DNA from: Streptomyces sp. NRRL B-1140
Lineage (GTDB): Bacteria; Actinomycetota; Actinomycetes; Streptomycetales; Streptomycetaceae
Length of the DNA: 64,000 nucleotides
Reading direction: 5' to 3'
NCBI RefSeq assembly: GCF_001280065.1
Contig: NZ_LGEA01000091.1
Location: forward strand, 496,001 to 560,000
The notes under the pieces were generated by a model that saw only the letters and a program-made list of their open reading frames with translations, was not told where the DNA came from and did not search any database. The position numbers were made by a program, and so were the translations under genes. Positions 9,004-17,224 of this stretch are shown here, piece after piece. Position 1 is the first letter of the stretch; every line of letters starts with the position of its first letter.

Positions 9004-9380
9004 ATGACGATCGTCGAGGAGGAGGCCGAGAGCGTCCGGTAGGTGTTCGATCGCTACCTGAAGGGGGACGGGGCGGCGCCTCTCGCGAAGGGGCTCCATA
9101 GTCGGGGCATCTGTACGGCTGGCGGCAAGGCGTGGAACAGCGAGACTCTCCGTGCACTGCTCGACTCCCGGCAAGTTGCCGGAATTCGCATGCATCAGGG
9201 CGAGGAAGCCGGCCCCGGTGCTTGGCCCGCCATCATTGATGCGGGTGTGTGGGCGGAGGCGCGACTCGGCACGAGTACCGGTCGGCGGTGTACCGGGAGG
9301 CGCTCAGCCAGCCGCCGCAGCGCTACTACCTGCTGCGCGTCCTGGTGATGTGTGGGCGGTGCGGGACGGGCAAACGGTGA
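9004..9380 (+). pseudogene. Large serine recombinase (integrase) remnant
   Basis: From 9004 the frame reads MTIVEEEAESVR, then a TAG stop (9040-9042), then VFDRYLKGDG and LHSRGICTAGGKAWNSETLR, the recognisable recombinase-domain sequence of large serine integrases. Around 9270 the homology shifts to another frame (EYRSAVYREALSQPPQRYY, then LLRVLVMCGRCGTGKR, stop 9378-9380), which resembles the start of the zinc-ribbon domain. The catalytic N-terminal domain, the rest of the zinc ribbon and the coiled coil are missing. With one nonsense codon, one frameshift and both ends lost it is certainly inactive. It was probably the enzyme that inserted the island. Confidence 0.8.
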
Positions 9381-9461
9381 GCGCTCAGACTGGGTGCCCC
9401 CAGGTGAGATCAGCCGCGGCTTCTAGATGCCCCTGAGCTCGGCAGAGCCTACGCGTGGCGG

Positions 9462-11147
9462 CTACGCCGCAATCCGCTGGAACCCGTTCGAGGTGACGGT
9501 CGGCGGAGTGGAGGAAATGCCGACGACCTCGACCTCAACACCCCACGCTTCGAGCGTCCTGGCCGTCTGAACCAGAGTGACCTGCGAGAACGCGAACAGG
9601 GTGTCCGCGGTGAGGTCGGTGCCGTCCTTCAGCAAGATCGCGAAGACGACCTTCGACGGCCGGAAGCCTTCCGGCAGGCCGCGTCCGTTCCGGGCCGCGA
9701 GCACCTTCTCAGTGAACCGTTCCCGTCCTTCCGGGGAGTTCCGCAGAGTCTGTACGGCGACGAGCGCCTGGCTGAAGAGATGGCTGAGCGCGTCGGAGCC
9801 CTTGGCGCGCTTCACCATGATCAGGACATTGTCCGGGCTCAGTAGGTCGCAGATCTCCACACCGTTCCCCCGGTGCAACGTGGTCTGAACGCCGTCGCGG
9901 TCGAAGCTGACGTACCCGGGCCGCTGGTCCGGTACGGACGCGTTGTAGGTGCGCTCCTTCTCCCCGAGGACCCAGGGGGGCAGGTCGACGGAAGGAGACT
10001 CAGTGATCAGCCTCTCGACGTGCAGGCGGGTCGTCTTCAGGTACTCCTGGTCGATCTCGTACCAGTGGTCGTCCATGAGGAAGAACCGGTGGGAGTCGAG
10101 GGACACTTCCGCCTCGATCCACCGGAGCGCGCTGGACGTCCAGATCTCGTCGGCCCGGTCGGCGCGGCTGTGCCGGTACAGGGTGACGGTTCCTTCGCGG
10201 AGTACGGCCACACGGGTGCCCGCGCGCTGCACGCGAGCTCGGCAGAGGACGTAATCGAGGTCGAAGTCATCGGTCGACCGACCGGTGACGCTGCTGTTGA
10301 TCCTGGCCCTGAACGTCCGACCAGCGATGTAGTCGTCCCAGTGGTCGGCGGGGACGGCGGCACGGATCCTCCCGTCCGGCTCCTGGCCCAGGAGCTCGTC
10401 GAGGACGGCCTCCAGGCGGGTGAGCAGGCCGGGATCGTCGACGGGTACGACATGCTCGACGAACTCCAGCTCCGGACTCGGCTTCTCCTCACGCAGGACA
10501 CGGGCAATCGCACGGATGTCGGCGATCAGGTCGGCGCCCTCCACACCGAGCCGCAGGCGCAGGCCGGCGCCACCCTCGGCACTGGAGACCTTCCCCGGGT
10601 TGTCCCGGGAGATGGTGAGGGGGATGTTGTCCAGGTGGCCGCCGAGGCGGCGCACGATCTGGGCGTGCTCGACGATGCCCAGGCTCCACACCGAGGCCCC
10701 GCTGGGGATCAGAGTGATGTCGGTGCGTCCTCCGCCCGGCGTGTGCGACACAAGGTCCCGGATCTTCGCGGGGTCCACCCGGCGGGACGCGAAGCTCAGC
10801 CCGAAGCGGTGGTCCTTCAGACGGTCGGGCACCAGGCGGAAGCCCTGGTCATAGCCGATCGCGTACACCTCACCGTCGACGGCGAGCATCAGCAGGCCGG
10901 CCGAGCGGTTGACGGGCCGTGACACCTCGATACCCGTCGTTCGGAAGATCTCGTCGCACCAGCTCGCGACGGGCTGCTGGAAGCTGCCGGTGACCAGGAC
11001 CGCCGGTACACCGAGGTTCTCGGGGACGTCGACTTCCGCGTGGACCCTTTCCAACTGGTCCGCGTCCAAGGCGTCGAACATCGCGCCGTCCGTGGGAGGC
11101 ACGCCTCTGAGCCGGTACAGGGTTCGCTTGGACGTACGGGCCGTCAT
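9462..11147 (-). CDS. TIGR04141/DUF6119-family protein
   Basis: 561 residues. The start ATG 11147 was chosen because AGGAG lies 9 nt upstream and the N-terminus TSKRTLYRLRGV resembles the usual start of the sporadically distributed TIGR04141 family (DUF6119), which is repeatedly found beside restriction systems and whose activity is unknown. No transmembrane helix or signal is visible. The C-terminal third (KVVFAILLKDGTDLTADTLFAFSQ) fits the family. It is the third gene of a minus-strand operon after the Rad50-like ATPase and the small protein, 110 bp from the latter. I infer a role in the same defence module; the family assignment is from memory of its sequence pattern. Confidence 0.7.
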   Translation of the reverse strand: MTARTSKRTLYRLRGVPPTDGAMFDALDADQLERVHAEVDVPENLGVPAVLVTGSFQQPVASWCDEIFRTTGIEVSRPVNRSAGLLMLAVDGEVYAIGYDQGFRLVPDRLKDHRFGLSFASRRVDPAKIRDLVSHTPGGGRTDITLIPSGASVWSLGIVEHAQIVRRLGGHLDNIPLTISRDNPGKVSSAEGGAGLRLRLGVEGADLIADIRAIARVLREEKPSPELEFVEHVVPVDDPGLLTRLEAVLDELLGQEPDGRIRAAVPADHWDDYIAGRTFRARINSSVTGRSTDDFDLDYVLCRARVQRAGTRVAVLREGTVTLYRHSRADRADEIWTSSALRWIEAEVSLDSHRFFLMDDHWYEIDQEYLKTTRLHVERLITESPSVDLPPWVLGEKERTYNASVPDQRPGYVSFDRDGVQTTLHRGNGVEICDLLSPDNVLIMVKRAKGSDALSHLFSQALVAVQTLRNSPEGRERFTEKVLAARNGRGLPEGFRPSKVVFAILLKDGTDLTADTLFAFSQVTLVQTARTLEAWGVEVEVVGISSTPPTVTSNGFQRIAA

Positions 11148-11257
11148 ACCGCTGCTCCTCGTTCTGGTCTTCGTGGACGGTCGCGGTAACCGTCCTCGTG
11201 GTGTCGTTTTCACGTGTGTCTTCCTCCCGGCGGCGCCTCTCCTGGGGCCGACGCGAA

Positions 11258-11665
11258 TCAGCGAGCCAACAGGGCGATGACCGCCGCGACTTCCAAATGC
11301 CAGGCGCGGACCTGGTCCTCCGTGGGACCGATCTCGTACTGGTGGTAGTGGCATCCCAGGCAGAGCTGGCTCCACACGGCCTTCGCCCGGCGAGCGGTTC
11401 CTGCTTCGGCGCAGCAGCGGAGCCAGAGGAACGCGGACCGCTGGGTGCCCTCCCGGATCGCGCGGGGCACCCTGTGGGCGGTGAGGCGGTCGGCGACGGC
11501 GCTCTCCAGAGCGGCACGGAGGGCGAAGGCGGCCCCTCGGCACCGACTCGCCGTGGCGGTGGCGGACGCGGCGGATACGGCCGTGTCCGCGGGCGGGGCG
11601 GGCTCGCCGGTGTTCATGAGGAGCAGGTCGGCGGTGTCGAGCAGCTGGCGGATCGTCTGGTTCAC
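11258..11665 (-). CDS. Small helical protein coupled to Rad50-like ATPase
   Basis: 135 residues from GTG 11665, chosen because GAGGAGGGG precedes it and the start overlaps the ATPase stop (GTGA), a sign of translational coupling. The sequence is mostly helical, with Ala-rich N-terminal helices and a conserved-looking C-terminal stretch LCLGCHYHQYEIGPTEDQV. The arrangement ALRAALESAVADRL followed by TAH resembles small HEPN-like proteins, and RLTAH could be an R-x3-H variant of the HEPN RNase motif, but this is weak. Coupling to a zinc-hook ATPase suggests it is the effector or an adaptor of that enzyme. Family not recognised. Confidence 0.65.
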   Translation of the reverse strand: MNQTIRQLLDTADLLLMNTGEPAPPADTAVSAASATATASRCRGAAFALRAALESAVADRLTAHRVPRAIREGTQRSAFLWLRCCAEAGTARRAKAVWSQLCLGCHYHQYEIGPTEDQVRAWHLEVAAVIALLAR

Positions 11666-14136
11666 GGCCCCTCCTCGGGCTTGCGTACCGTCAGGGCGAC
11701 GGCCTTGATGTCGTTCACGAACCGGTGAGGGTCCGACATCGAGGTGCCGGACGGGTGGGCGCCCTCCTGGCACTGCCGGACAAGGTCCATCGCACTGGGG
11801 CCGCACCGCCTGCGCAGCTCGCCGTAGACCTCACCGGCCGTCTTCGACGGGTCTCCGAAGAGCCCCAGGGCGGCGATGTCCATCAGCGTGACGGCCCTCG
11901 CGACGGTCTTCTCCGCCTCGTGTTCGGCCATCCCCGCCCGGTGCAGCCGCAGCCAGGCGGCCTCGGAGAAGGCCCGTTCCAGGACGGCGCGGCAGAGGCT
12001 GGGCAGTACATGGGTCATCGCGACCGGCGGGAGGTTCCGCGTGCGGATCAGGGCGCGTGCGTCGGCCAGTGCCTGACGGACCGGATCGGTCACCCGGCTC
12101 ACGGTCACCACGGACCGGCCCGCCCGCTCCACCTCCAGCACGGACACCGGGAGTTCCTGGTTGGTGAAGGCCCGCTGGAGCCGCGTGTCGTGGGTGAAGA
12201 CCACGACCTGCCGGGTCTCGCCGAGGTCGTGCAGCACCTTCGCGAGACCGTGGACCTTGGCGGGATCCATTGACTGCACGGGGTCGTCGATGACGACGAA
12301 CCCGAAGGGGCTGTCCGGCGCGGCGGCGCGCGGCAGGAAGAGCGAGAGCGCGAGGGAGTGCAGTTCGCCCTGGCTCATCACACCGAGGGCCGACGCCTCG
12401 GTGCCGTCGACGGACACGTCCATCACCAGCTTGCGCACGTTGGCCTTCTCGCTGCCGGTCAGGCGTACGGAACGCAGGTCCACGCTGCTCTGCTGGCGCA
12501 GTTCCTCCCAGATCCGCTGCGAGTGGTCCTCGAACGGCCGCAGCCGCTCCTCGCGCAGCTCGGCACGCGCCTCCTTGAGCCACTTGCGGGCCGCCCTGAC
12601 CTGGCTCAGCCGGGGCTTTCCGGCGTACGCGGGCCGAGCCCGGTCTAGCCAGCCCGCGAGGCGGGTGACACAGGTGCGCCACTCCTCGTCGAGCTTCTCC
12701 AGCTCCCGCAGGGCCTCCTCGCGCAGCGCGGCGCAGGCGTCGGCGAGGACGAGCGCAGCGGTCTCGGCGCGGGCGGCGAGCCGCTCTGCGTCATCGAGCA
12801 CCCGGCACGCCTGCCACTCCTCCCACGGGTCCACGAGCGGGGCGGGCAACCACGCGGGGACCGGCGTGATGCGGTAGCGGAGGGCGTCCACCGCGTCCCG
12901 CAGTCCGGTGCGGGCCTCCCGCGCTGTCGCGGCCTCCCGCCGCAGGGTTGCCACCTGCTCGGCGGCCTGCTCGGCCCACGCCTCGTCGAGCGCCCGGTCG
13001 TACCCGCACACCGGGCAGGTGTCCTCGTCCTCGTGTCGGCGGCTGTGCTCCAGGGCCTTGGCCAGCAGTTCCGCGCGCTGGTGGGCGTCCTCGGCGCCCG
13101 AGGCACGTACGTCGTCGAGTACGGCGACGGCCTCGCGCAGCCGGTCCACGGCCGAGCCGACCGCGCCGAGGTCCGGTCCGGCCAGCGCGACGGTCGCGCG
13201 CAGTTCCCTCAGGCGGCCCTCGTCCGCGTCGGGCAGTGCGGTCACGAGGGCGTCAAGCTCGGCGAAGTCGGGCTCGCCCGCCTTGCCGACGACCGCGAGC
13301 GCCCGTACCGCCCGCGGGTCGTCCAGTGTGGACAACGCCTCGGTGAGTGCGGGCCGTTCGGCCTCGACCTGCTTCAGCGCGGAGTCGAGCGTCTTCTCGA
13401 TGCCCTGGAGCCGCTCGTCCGCGTCGGTCAGTTCGCGCAGTCCGAGGATGGCGGCGACCGAGTCGTATTGCTCGCTGGGCCTGCCGTTGAGGACCTTGTC
13501 GAGATCCGCGTACGACAGGAAGGGGCTGTAGTCGTTCAGGGCCCGCTCCCACCCGATGCCGGCGAAGGGCCGACGGCCGTGGCCCGGCCGTCTGAACTCG
13601 ACCTCGGGGGCGGTGACGTCGTCGCCGGGCCAGGTGCACGTCAGCGTGGACAGCCGGGGGTCGCCCGCGATGGCGAGGCGGACCTCGACCTTCGGGTCGG
13701 CCCCGTCGTGCAGGTTGCGCCAGTGCCGACGCCACACCTCGCCCCGCCGCTTGTCCAGGCGGGCGGTCCGGCCCGTGAGAGCCGTCTCGGCGCCCTCGGC
13801 GAAGCTGGACTTTCCCGAGCCGTTGCGTCCCACGACGAGGGTGACGCCGGGCCGCGCGGTCAGCGGCAGACGCGCCTTGCGGCCGATGCCGCGAAAGCCG
13901 TTGACGCTGATGGAGTCCAGGAACACCCGCTGGTCCGGGTGCGGGGCGGCGAGGGCGCCGGAGGCCTCCGTCGCCGTGGCGCCCAGTGCCTCGCGCAGGA
14001 GTTCCCGAGGTCCCTCGGCGAGCACCGAACCTTCGAGGCGGGCGGTCAGGCGGGAGAGCGTCGAGGAGGCGCCTCGGCGGTGCTCGACCTGATGATCGGA
14101 TGCGTTCGGCTCGTTCTGTGCGGGGTGTTCCGTCAT
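11662..14136 (-). CDS. Rad50/RloC-like zinc-hook ATPase
   Basis: 824 residues from ATG 14136 (GGAGAG 7 nt upstream). Walker A GRNGSGKSS lies at about 103-111. Two coiled-coil arms (about 235-275, 355-420 and 440-540) flank a zinc-hook CPVC (374-377). The ABC signature MSQGELHSLALSLF, Walker B FVVIDDPVQSMD and switch FTHD follow at about 580-680. This is the layout of Rad50/SbcC and of the RloC anticodon nuclease, shorter in the arms. The IDDPVQSMD wording is typical of phage-defence ATPases. The C-terminal 110 residues after the switch are helical and unlike Rad50, so they may hold an effector or docking domain. It is the first gene of a three-gene operon, with a palindromic operator 140 bp upstream. 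Confidence 0.85.
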   Translation of the reverse strand: MTEHPAQNEPNASDHQVEHRRGASSTLSRLTARLEGSVLAEGPRELLREALGATATEASGALAAPHPDQRVFLDSISVNGFRGIGRKARLPLTARPGVTLVVGRNGSGKSSFAEGAETALTGRTARLDKRRGEVWRRHWRNLHDGADPKVEVRLAIAGDPRLSTLTCTWPGDDVTAPEVEFRRPGHGRRPFAGIGWERALNDYSPFLSYADLDKVLNGRPSEQYDSVAAILGLRELTDADERLQGIEKTLDSALKQVEAERPALTEALSTLDDPRAVRALAVVGKAGEPDFAELDALVTALPDADEGRLRELRATVALAGPDLGAVGSAVDRLREAVAVLDDVRASGAEDAHQRAELLAKALEHSRRHEDEDTCPVCGYDRALDEAWAEQAAEQVATLRREAATAREARTGLRDAVDALRYRITPVPAWLPAPLVDPWEEWQACRVLDDAERLAARAETAALVLADACAALREEALRELEKLDEEWRTCVTRLAGWLDRARPAYAGKPRLSQVRAARKWLKEARAELREERLRPFEDHSQRIWEELRQQSSVDLRSVRLTGSEKANVRKLVMDVSVDGTEASALGVMSQGELHSLALSLFLPRAAAPDSPFGFVVIDDPVQSMDPAKVHGLAKVLHDLGETRQVVVFTHDTRLQRAFTNQELPVSVLEVERAGRSVVTVSRVTDPVRQALADARALIRTRNLPPVAMTHVLPSLCRAVLERAFSEAAWLRLHRAGMAEHEAEKTVARAVTLMDIAALGLFGDPSKTAGEVYGELRRRCGPSAMDLVRQCQEGAHPSGTSMSDPHRFVNDIKAVALTVRKPEEGP

Positions 14137-14275
14137 GGTGCTCTCCGCCCTCCGCGGTCGGTTCCGGGGCCGGGCCGTGCGCTGGGCGAGGGCCATGAGC
14201 CTCTCGCTTTGCGCGAGCCCGGTGTGACGGAACAGACGTTAGAGGCGGAGAAGTTACTCAATCCATGTTCTCTGC

Positions 14276-14291
14276 GATAACCCTAGTTATC
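14276..14291. promoter_or_regulatory. Palindromic operator GATAAC-N4-GTTATC (site 1)
   Basis: A perfect 6-4-6 inverted repeat (spacer CCTA) lies 140 bp upstream of the Rad50-like operon start and 12 bp from the end of the convergent-side ATPase-fold gene. The same palindrome with spacer GACG recurs at 26758-26773. Both sites lie in upstream regions of defence operons, which points to a shared repressor or activator. Confidence 0.6.
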
Positions 14292-14302
14292 ACAACTCAC
14301 GC

Positions 14303-14761
14303 CTACCGTACGGCGGTTGGTTGGGCGACGGACACTTCCGCCCACACTGTCTTGCCCAACGGCTGGCGCGGTGCGGAACCCCAGCGCACGGCAAGGGTGT
14401 CCACAAGGAGCAGCCCTCGGCCCGACTCTCCCTCGGGAGTCGACGAAGGCGGCATCGCCGGGGTCCGTTTCCCGGAGGCCGCGTCCGCGACTTCGACGCG
14501 GACCAGGCCCGCCGTCGTGTCGAGAGCGACCCGGATTCCGAAGTCGTGTCCTGGTACCCGACCGTGGAGCACGGCGTTCGCGGCGAGTTCGGCGACCACG
14601 AGGGCGACCGCGCACGACGCGTCCGACTCCGGCGGATACCCCTGCTCCTCCAGGTGCCGTACGGCGAGTTGACGAGCCAGTCGCGCACCCCGGGGTGAGG
14701 AAGTGAACTGTGCGACCACAGTTGGCGGTTCGCTCTGTACGTTCGTCGTTTCTGTCAGCAC
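14303..14761 (-). CDS. GHKL ATP-binding (anti-sigma-factor-like) regulator
   Basis: 152 residues from GTG 14761 (AAGGACGG upstream); a longer form from GTG 14830 is possible but lacks a ribosome-binding site. Residues about 20-145 are an HATPase_c_2 domain as in RsbW/SpoIIAB, with the N-box VVAELAANAVLHG, a G1-like VADAASGKRTP (Asp kept) and the lid GRGLLLVDTLAVRWG. Streptomyces has many such single-domain proteins beside XRE/DUF397 pairs (whiJ- or abaA-type clusters). Here it is divergent from the XRE gene at 14910. It probably modulates that regulator or binds a partner protein rather than a true sigma factor. Confidence 0.8.
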   Translation of the reverse strand: MLTETTNVQSEPPTVVAQFTSSPRGARLARQLAVRHLEEQGYPPESDASCAVALVVAELAANAVLHGRVPGHDFGIRVALDTTAGLVRVEVADAASGKRTPAMPPSSTPEGESGRGLLLVDTLAVRWGSAPRQPLGKTVWAEVSVAQPTAVR

Positions 14762-14909
14762 GGCGTGGTCCGTCCTTGGCTGTCGAGCTAGGGATGTGGC
14801 GTGGTGTGCGCGAGTCGTCACGTTCCGCACTCAAGAGTCGTCCGGTCGCCCTACGCTCAACAGGTGACGCGGCCTTACTTTTCGACCCGTAAGGAACGGA
14901 AGTGACGCT

Positions 14910-15857
14910 TTGGCCAACGGAATTGACCCCGGTACGTCGATGGCCGCGCTGTTCGGCGCGCGAGTCCGCAGACTCCGTCTGGCGGCCGGACTGACCCAGA
15001 CCGAACTGGGCGACAAGGTCCATGTGGTGGGCACGCGCATCACGCAGATCGAGCGGTCGTCCGGGGCGAAGCCGACGCTGGAGCTGGCGCGAGCGCTGGA
15101 TGTGGTCCTCGGTGCGGACGACTTGCTCGTGGAGCTGTGGCCGTACGTCTACCGGGAGGCGTTTCCGGACTGGTCGCGGAGGTTCATGGAGTGCGCGGAG
15201 CGGGCGGTGGTGATCCGCGAGTACGCGGCGCATGTGGTACCAGGTCTGTTGCAGACTGAGTCGTACGCGCGGGCGGTACTGAGCGTCGGTCTGACGCTCG
15301 GCAGTAAGGAGCAGTTGGAGGAGCGGGTCGCCGTTCGCATGGGGCGGCAGAAGCATCTCGGCACGCCTGACCGGCCCGAGTTGTGGGTGGTCCTCGACGA
15401 GGCGGTGATTCGGCGCCCGGTCGGTGGGCAGGCGGTGATGTGCGAGCAGTTGGAACGACTGCTGGAAATTATGAGGGCCCGTCACATCACCTTGCAGGTA
15501 CTGCCGTTTGATCAGGGTGAGCACGACGTCATGGGTGGTTCGCTCACCGTTCTCGCCATGCCGGACGGCTCGGAGATCGCCTACACCGAGGGTGCACACT
15601 ACGGCCAGCTCATCGAGGATCCGGACGAAGTCAGGCGCTACTCGCTGACCTACGATCGACTGCGGGCGGAAGCTCTGCCCCCGCTCATGTCACTCGACAT
15701 GATCCGATCCGTGCTGGAGGACAACCGCCATGGCTCGAATCTCCCGTCCCGAACTCAACGACGCCGCTTGGCGCAGGAGCAGTTACAGCAATCAGGAGGG
15801 CGGCAACTGCGTGGAGGTCGCCGACGGACTCCAGGAGGCCGTCGTCCCCGTCCGTGA
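14910..15857 (+). CDS. XRE-family regulator with DUF5753 domain (whiJ-like)
   Basis: 315 residues from TTG 14910 (AAGGAACGGA upstream). A helix-turn-helix lies at about 14-70 (RLRLAAGLTQTELG and TRITQIERS). The DUF5753 domain (about 95-275) has the usual ALWVV-type core (ELWVVLDEAVI, LQVLPFD, YTEG). Members are WhiJ-type DNA-binding proteins that repress development or accessory genes and work with a DUF397 partner. The reading frame runs 128 nt into the DUF397 gene, giving an Arg/Gln-rich tail of about 43 residues (RRRLAQEQLQQSGGRQLRGG) that homologues normally lack. The ancestral stop was therefore probably lost. It is a candidate binder of the island palindromes. Confidence 0.87.
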   Translation: MANGIDPGTSMAALFGARVRRLRLAAGLTQTELGDKVHVVGTRITQIERSSGAKPTLELARALDVVLGADDLLVELWPYVYREAFPDWSRRFMECAERAVVIREYAAHVVPGLLQTESYARAVLSVGLTLGSKEQLEERVAVRMGRQKHLGTPDRPELWVVLDEAVIRRPVGGQAVMCEQLERLLEIMRARHITLQVLPFDQGEHDVMGGSLTVLAMPDGSEIAYTEGAHYGQLIEDPDEVRRYSLTYDRLRAEALPPLMSLDMIRSVLEDNRHGSNLPSRTQRRRLAQEQLQQSGGRQLRGGRRRTPGGRRPRP

Positions 15858-15951
15858 CAGCAAGGTCCCGCACGGTCCGGCACTGTGCTTCGAGGCCGCC
15901 TCCTGGGCCGCCTTCATAGGCGAGGTGAAGGCCGGAGGGCACCGTCACTGA
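15730..15951 (+). CDS. DUF397 protein
   Basis: 73 residues from ATG 15730, overlapping the end of the XRE gene by 128 nt in another frame. It shows the family hallmarks: WRRSSYSNQEGGNCVEVA near the N-terminus, VPVRDSK in the middle and a C-terminal FEAASWAAFI. DUF397 proteins are small partners of DUF5753-type XRE regulators and may act as their antagonists. The strong match shows this frame, not the overlapping XRE tail, is the conserved one here. Confidence 0.9.
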   Translation: MARISRPELNDAAWRRSSYSNQEGGNCVEVADGLQEAVVPVRDSKVPHGPALCFEAASWAAFIGEVKAGGHRH

Positions 15952-16091
15952 GTCCGCCGGGCTCTGGTCACGGTCCACGTCCCGGGCTCACCGGACCCTT
16001 GTCCGCCAGGGCCCGGCAGGCCGCTGACCTCCCTAAAGAACCTGGGGAAAGAACTACCCCCCCACCCACCCTCCCCGGCCGCACGGCTGGC

Positions 16092-16109
16092 GTCACTCGT
16101 CCGAGTGAC
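16092..16109. promoter_or_regulatory. 18-bp palindrome upstream of winged-helix gene
   Basis: GTCACTCG-TC-CGAGTGAC is a perfect 8-2-8 inverted repeat 125 bp upstream of the gene at 16234. The 2-nt centre is too small for a terminator loop, so a dimeric regulator site is more likely, possibly for autoregulation. The rest of 15952-16233 shows no other feature. Confidence 0.45.
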
Positions 16110-16233
16110 CGGCTTGCAGGGTCGGGATACGGACGGTTACGTTCGCCGCGACAACAGCACACAGACTTCGGCCCCCGGCCGGGATTGCCGTCCCGATCGA
16201 GGGCCTGACCGATCGAGAAGGAACGACTTCCCG

Positions 16234-17139
16234 ATGGCTGACTCGCAGTCTAACGCGCCCTCGCGCGCCCGCGCCGGAGCTCCGACCTCCGGCGTGATCC
16301 ACGTCCGCACCCGGCTGACGGCCGACTTCACGGTGATCTCCAACGCCCTCGCCCAGCGACGCGGCAGCGCGGTCACGGTCGGCGTCGCGGCGTACATCTC
16401 CTCGCTGCCGGACGGCACCCCCGTGACCATCCCGGCCCTGTGCAAGCACTTCAGCGAGGGCGAGATCCTGATCTCGCGGGCGCTCAGGGAGTTGGAAGCG
16501 GCCGGATACCTGGAGCGCCGCCGCGAGCGGACGTCCACCGGGCACGTCCGTACCCGCACGTACTTCTACGACGTGCCCGGCGGCGATCCGAACACGGAAC
16601 CGGACCCAGACCCGGACGGGCCTCCCGAGCCGCCGAAGCCGCGCGGGCCTCGAAAGCAGGGCGCCGCCGCTGCGGTTGCACCAGCGTCCGCGCCCCCGGA
16701 GGAGACGGTGGCCGCGCCGGCGCCCGCACCAGCCGGGACGGAGGTACTGGTCCCGCTCGCCGATGCCGACCCCAAAGCCGTCGCCGTACTAACCGGCCTG
16801 CGCCGGGTCGACCCCCGCCTCATCCTGTCCGCGCAGGAAACCGCCCGCCTCGCCCCGGCCGTCGCCCGGTGGCTCGCGGCGGGCCTGCTGCCCACGCACA
16901 TCACGGACCACCTCACCGCACGGCTGCCGGACTACTTCCTCACCCGCCCGGTCGGTATCCTCGCCTACCGCCTCAAGGAGACTCCCCTGCCGGTACCAGC
17001 CAGAAGCGCGGAACCCGCCGTGCGCCCGATGGTCGCGCCCCTGCGGAACTGCGACGGCTGCGACCGGGCCTTCCGCTCGAAGGCACCAGGCCGCTGCCGG
17101 GGCTGCCGGACCGGGGACCAATTCCGTGCGGCCGGCTGA
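16234..17139 (+). CDS. Winged-helix protein with C-terminal Cys cluster
   Basis: 301 residues from ATG 16234 (GAAGGA about 12 nt upstream). Residues about 20-110 form a winged helix like those of MarR-type regulators and replication initiators (VAAYISSLPDGTPVTIPALC, SRALRELEAAGYL, then a wing with RTRTYFYDVP). A Pro/Ala-rich linker (about 110-175) leads to a helical region and a C-terminal zinc-ribbon-like cluster CDGCDRAF and CRGCRTG. Similar proteins are frequent next to integrated elements in Streptomyces. It probably binds DNA, either for regulation or as a relic of element maintenance. Confidence 0.7.
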   Translation: MADSQSNAPSRARAGAPTSGVIHVRTRLTADFTVISNALAQRRGSAVTVGVAAYISSLPDGTPVTIPALCKHFSEGEILISRALRELEAAGYLERRRERTSTGHVRTRTYFYDVPGGDPNTEPDPDPDGPPEPPKPRGPRKQGAAAAVAPASAPPEETVAAPAPAPAGTEVLVPLADADPKAVAVLTGLRRVDPRLILSAQETARLAPAVARWLAAGLLPTHITDHLTARLPDYFLTRPVGILAYRLKETPLPVPARSAEPAVRPMVAPLRNCDGCDRAFRSKAPGRCRGCRTGDQFRAAG

Positions 17140-17224
17140 GCCGATGACCGGGTGTGCGGTCCACCCGCAGGTGGGAGGCTTGATGTGGCACGATTCGAAA
17201 TCCGGCGCCAAGAGGAGGTGGGGC

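Noticed and set aside
16126..16141. Third copy of the GATAAC-N4-GTTATC operator (GATACGGACGGTTACG)
   Set aside because: It matches 12 of 16 positions of site 2 but is not itself an inverted repeat, so it is weak evidence for binding.
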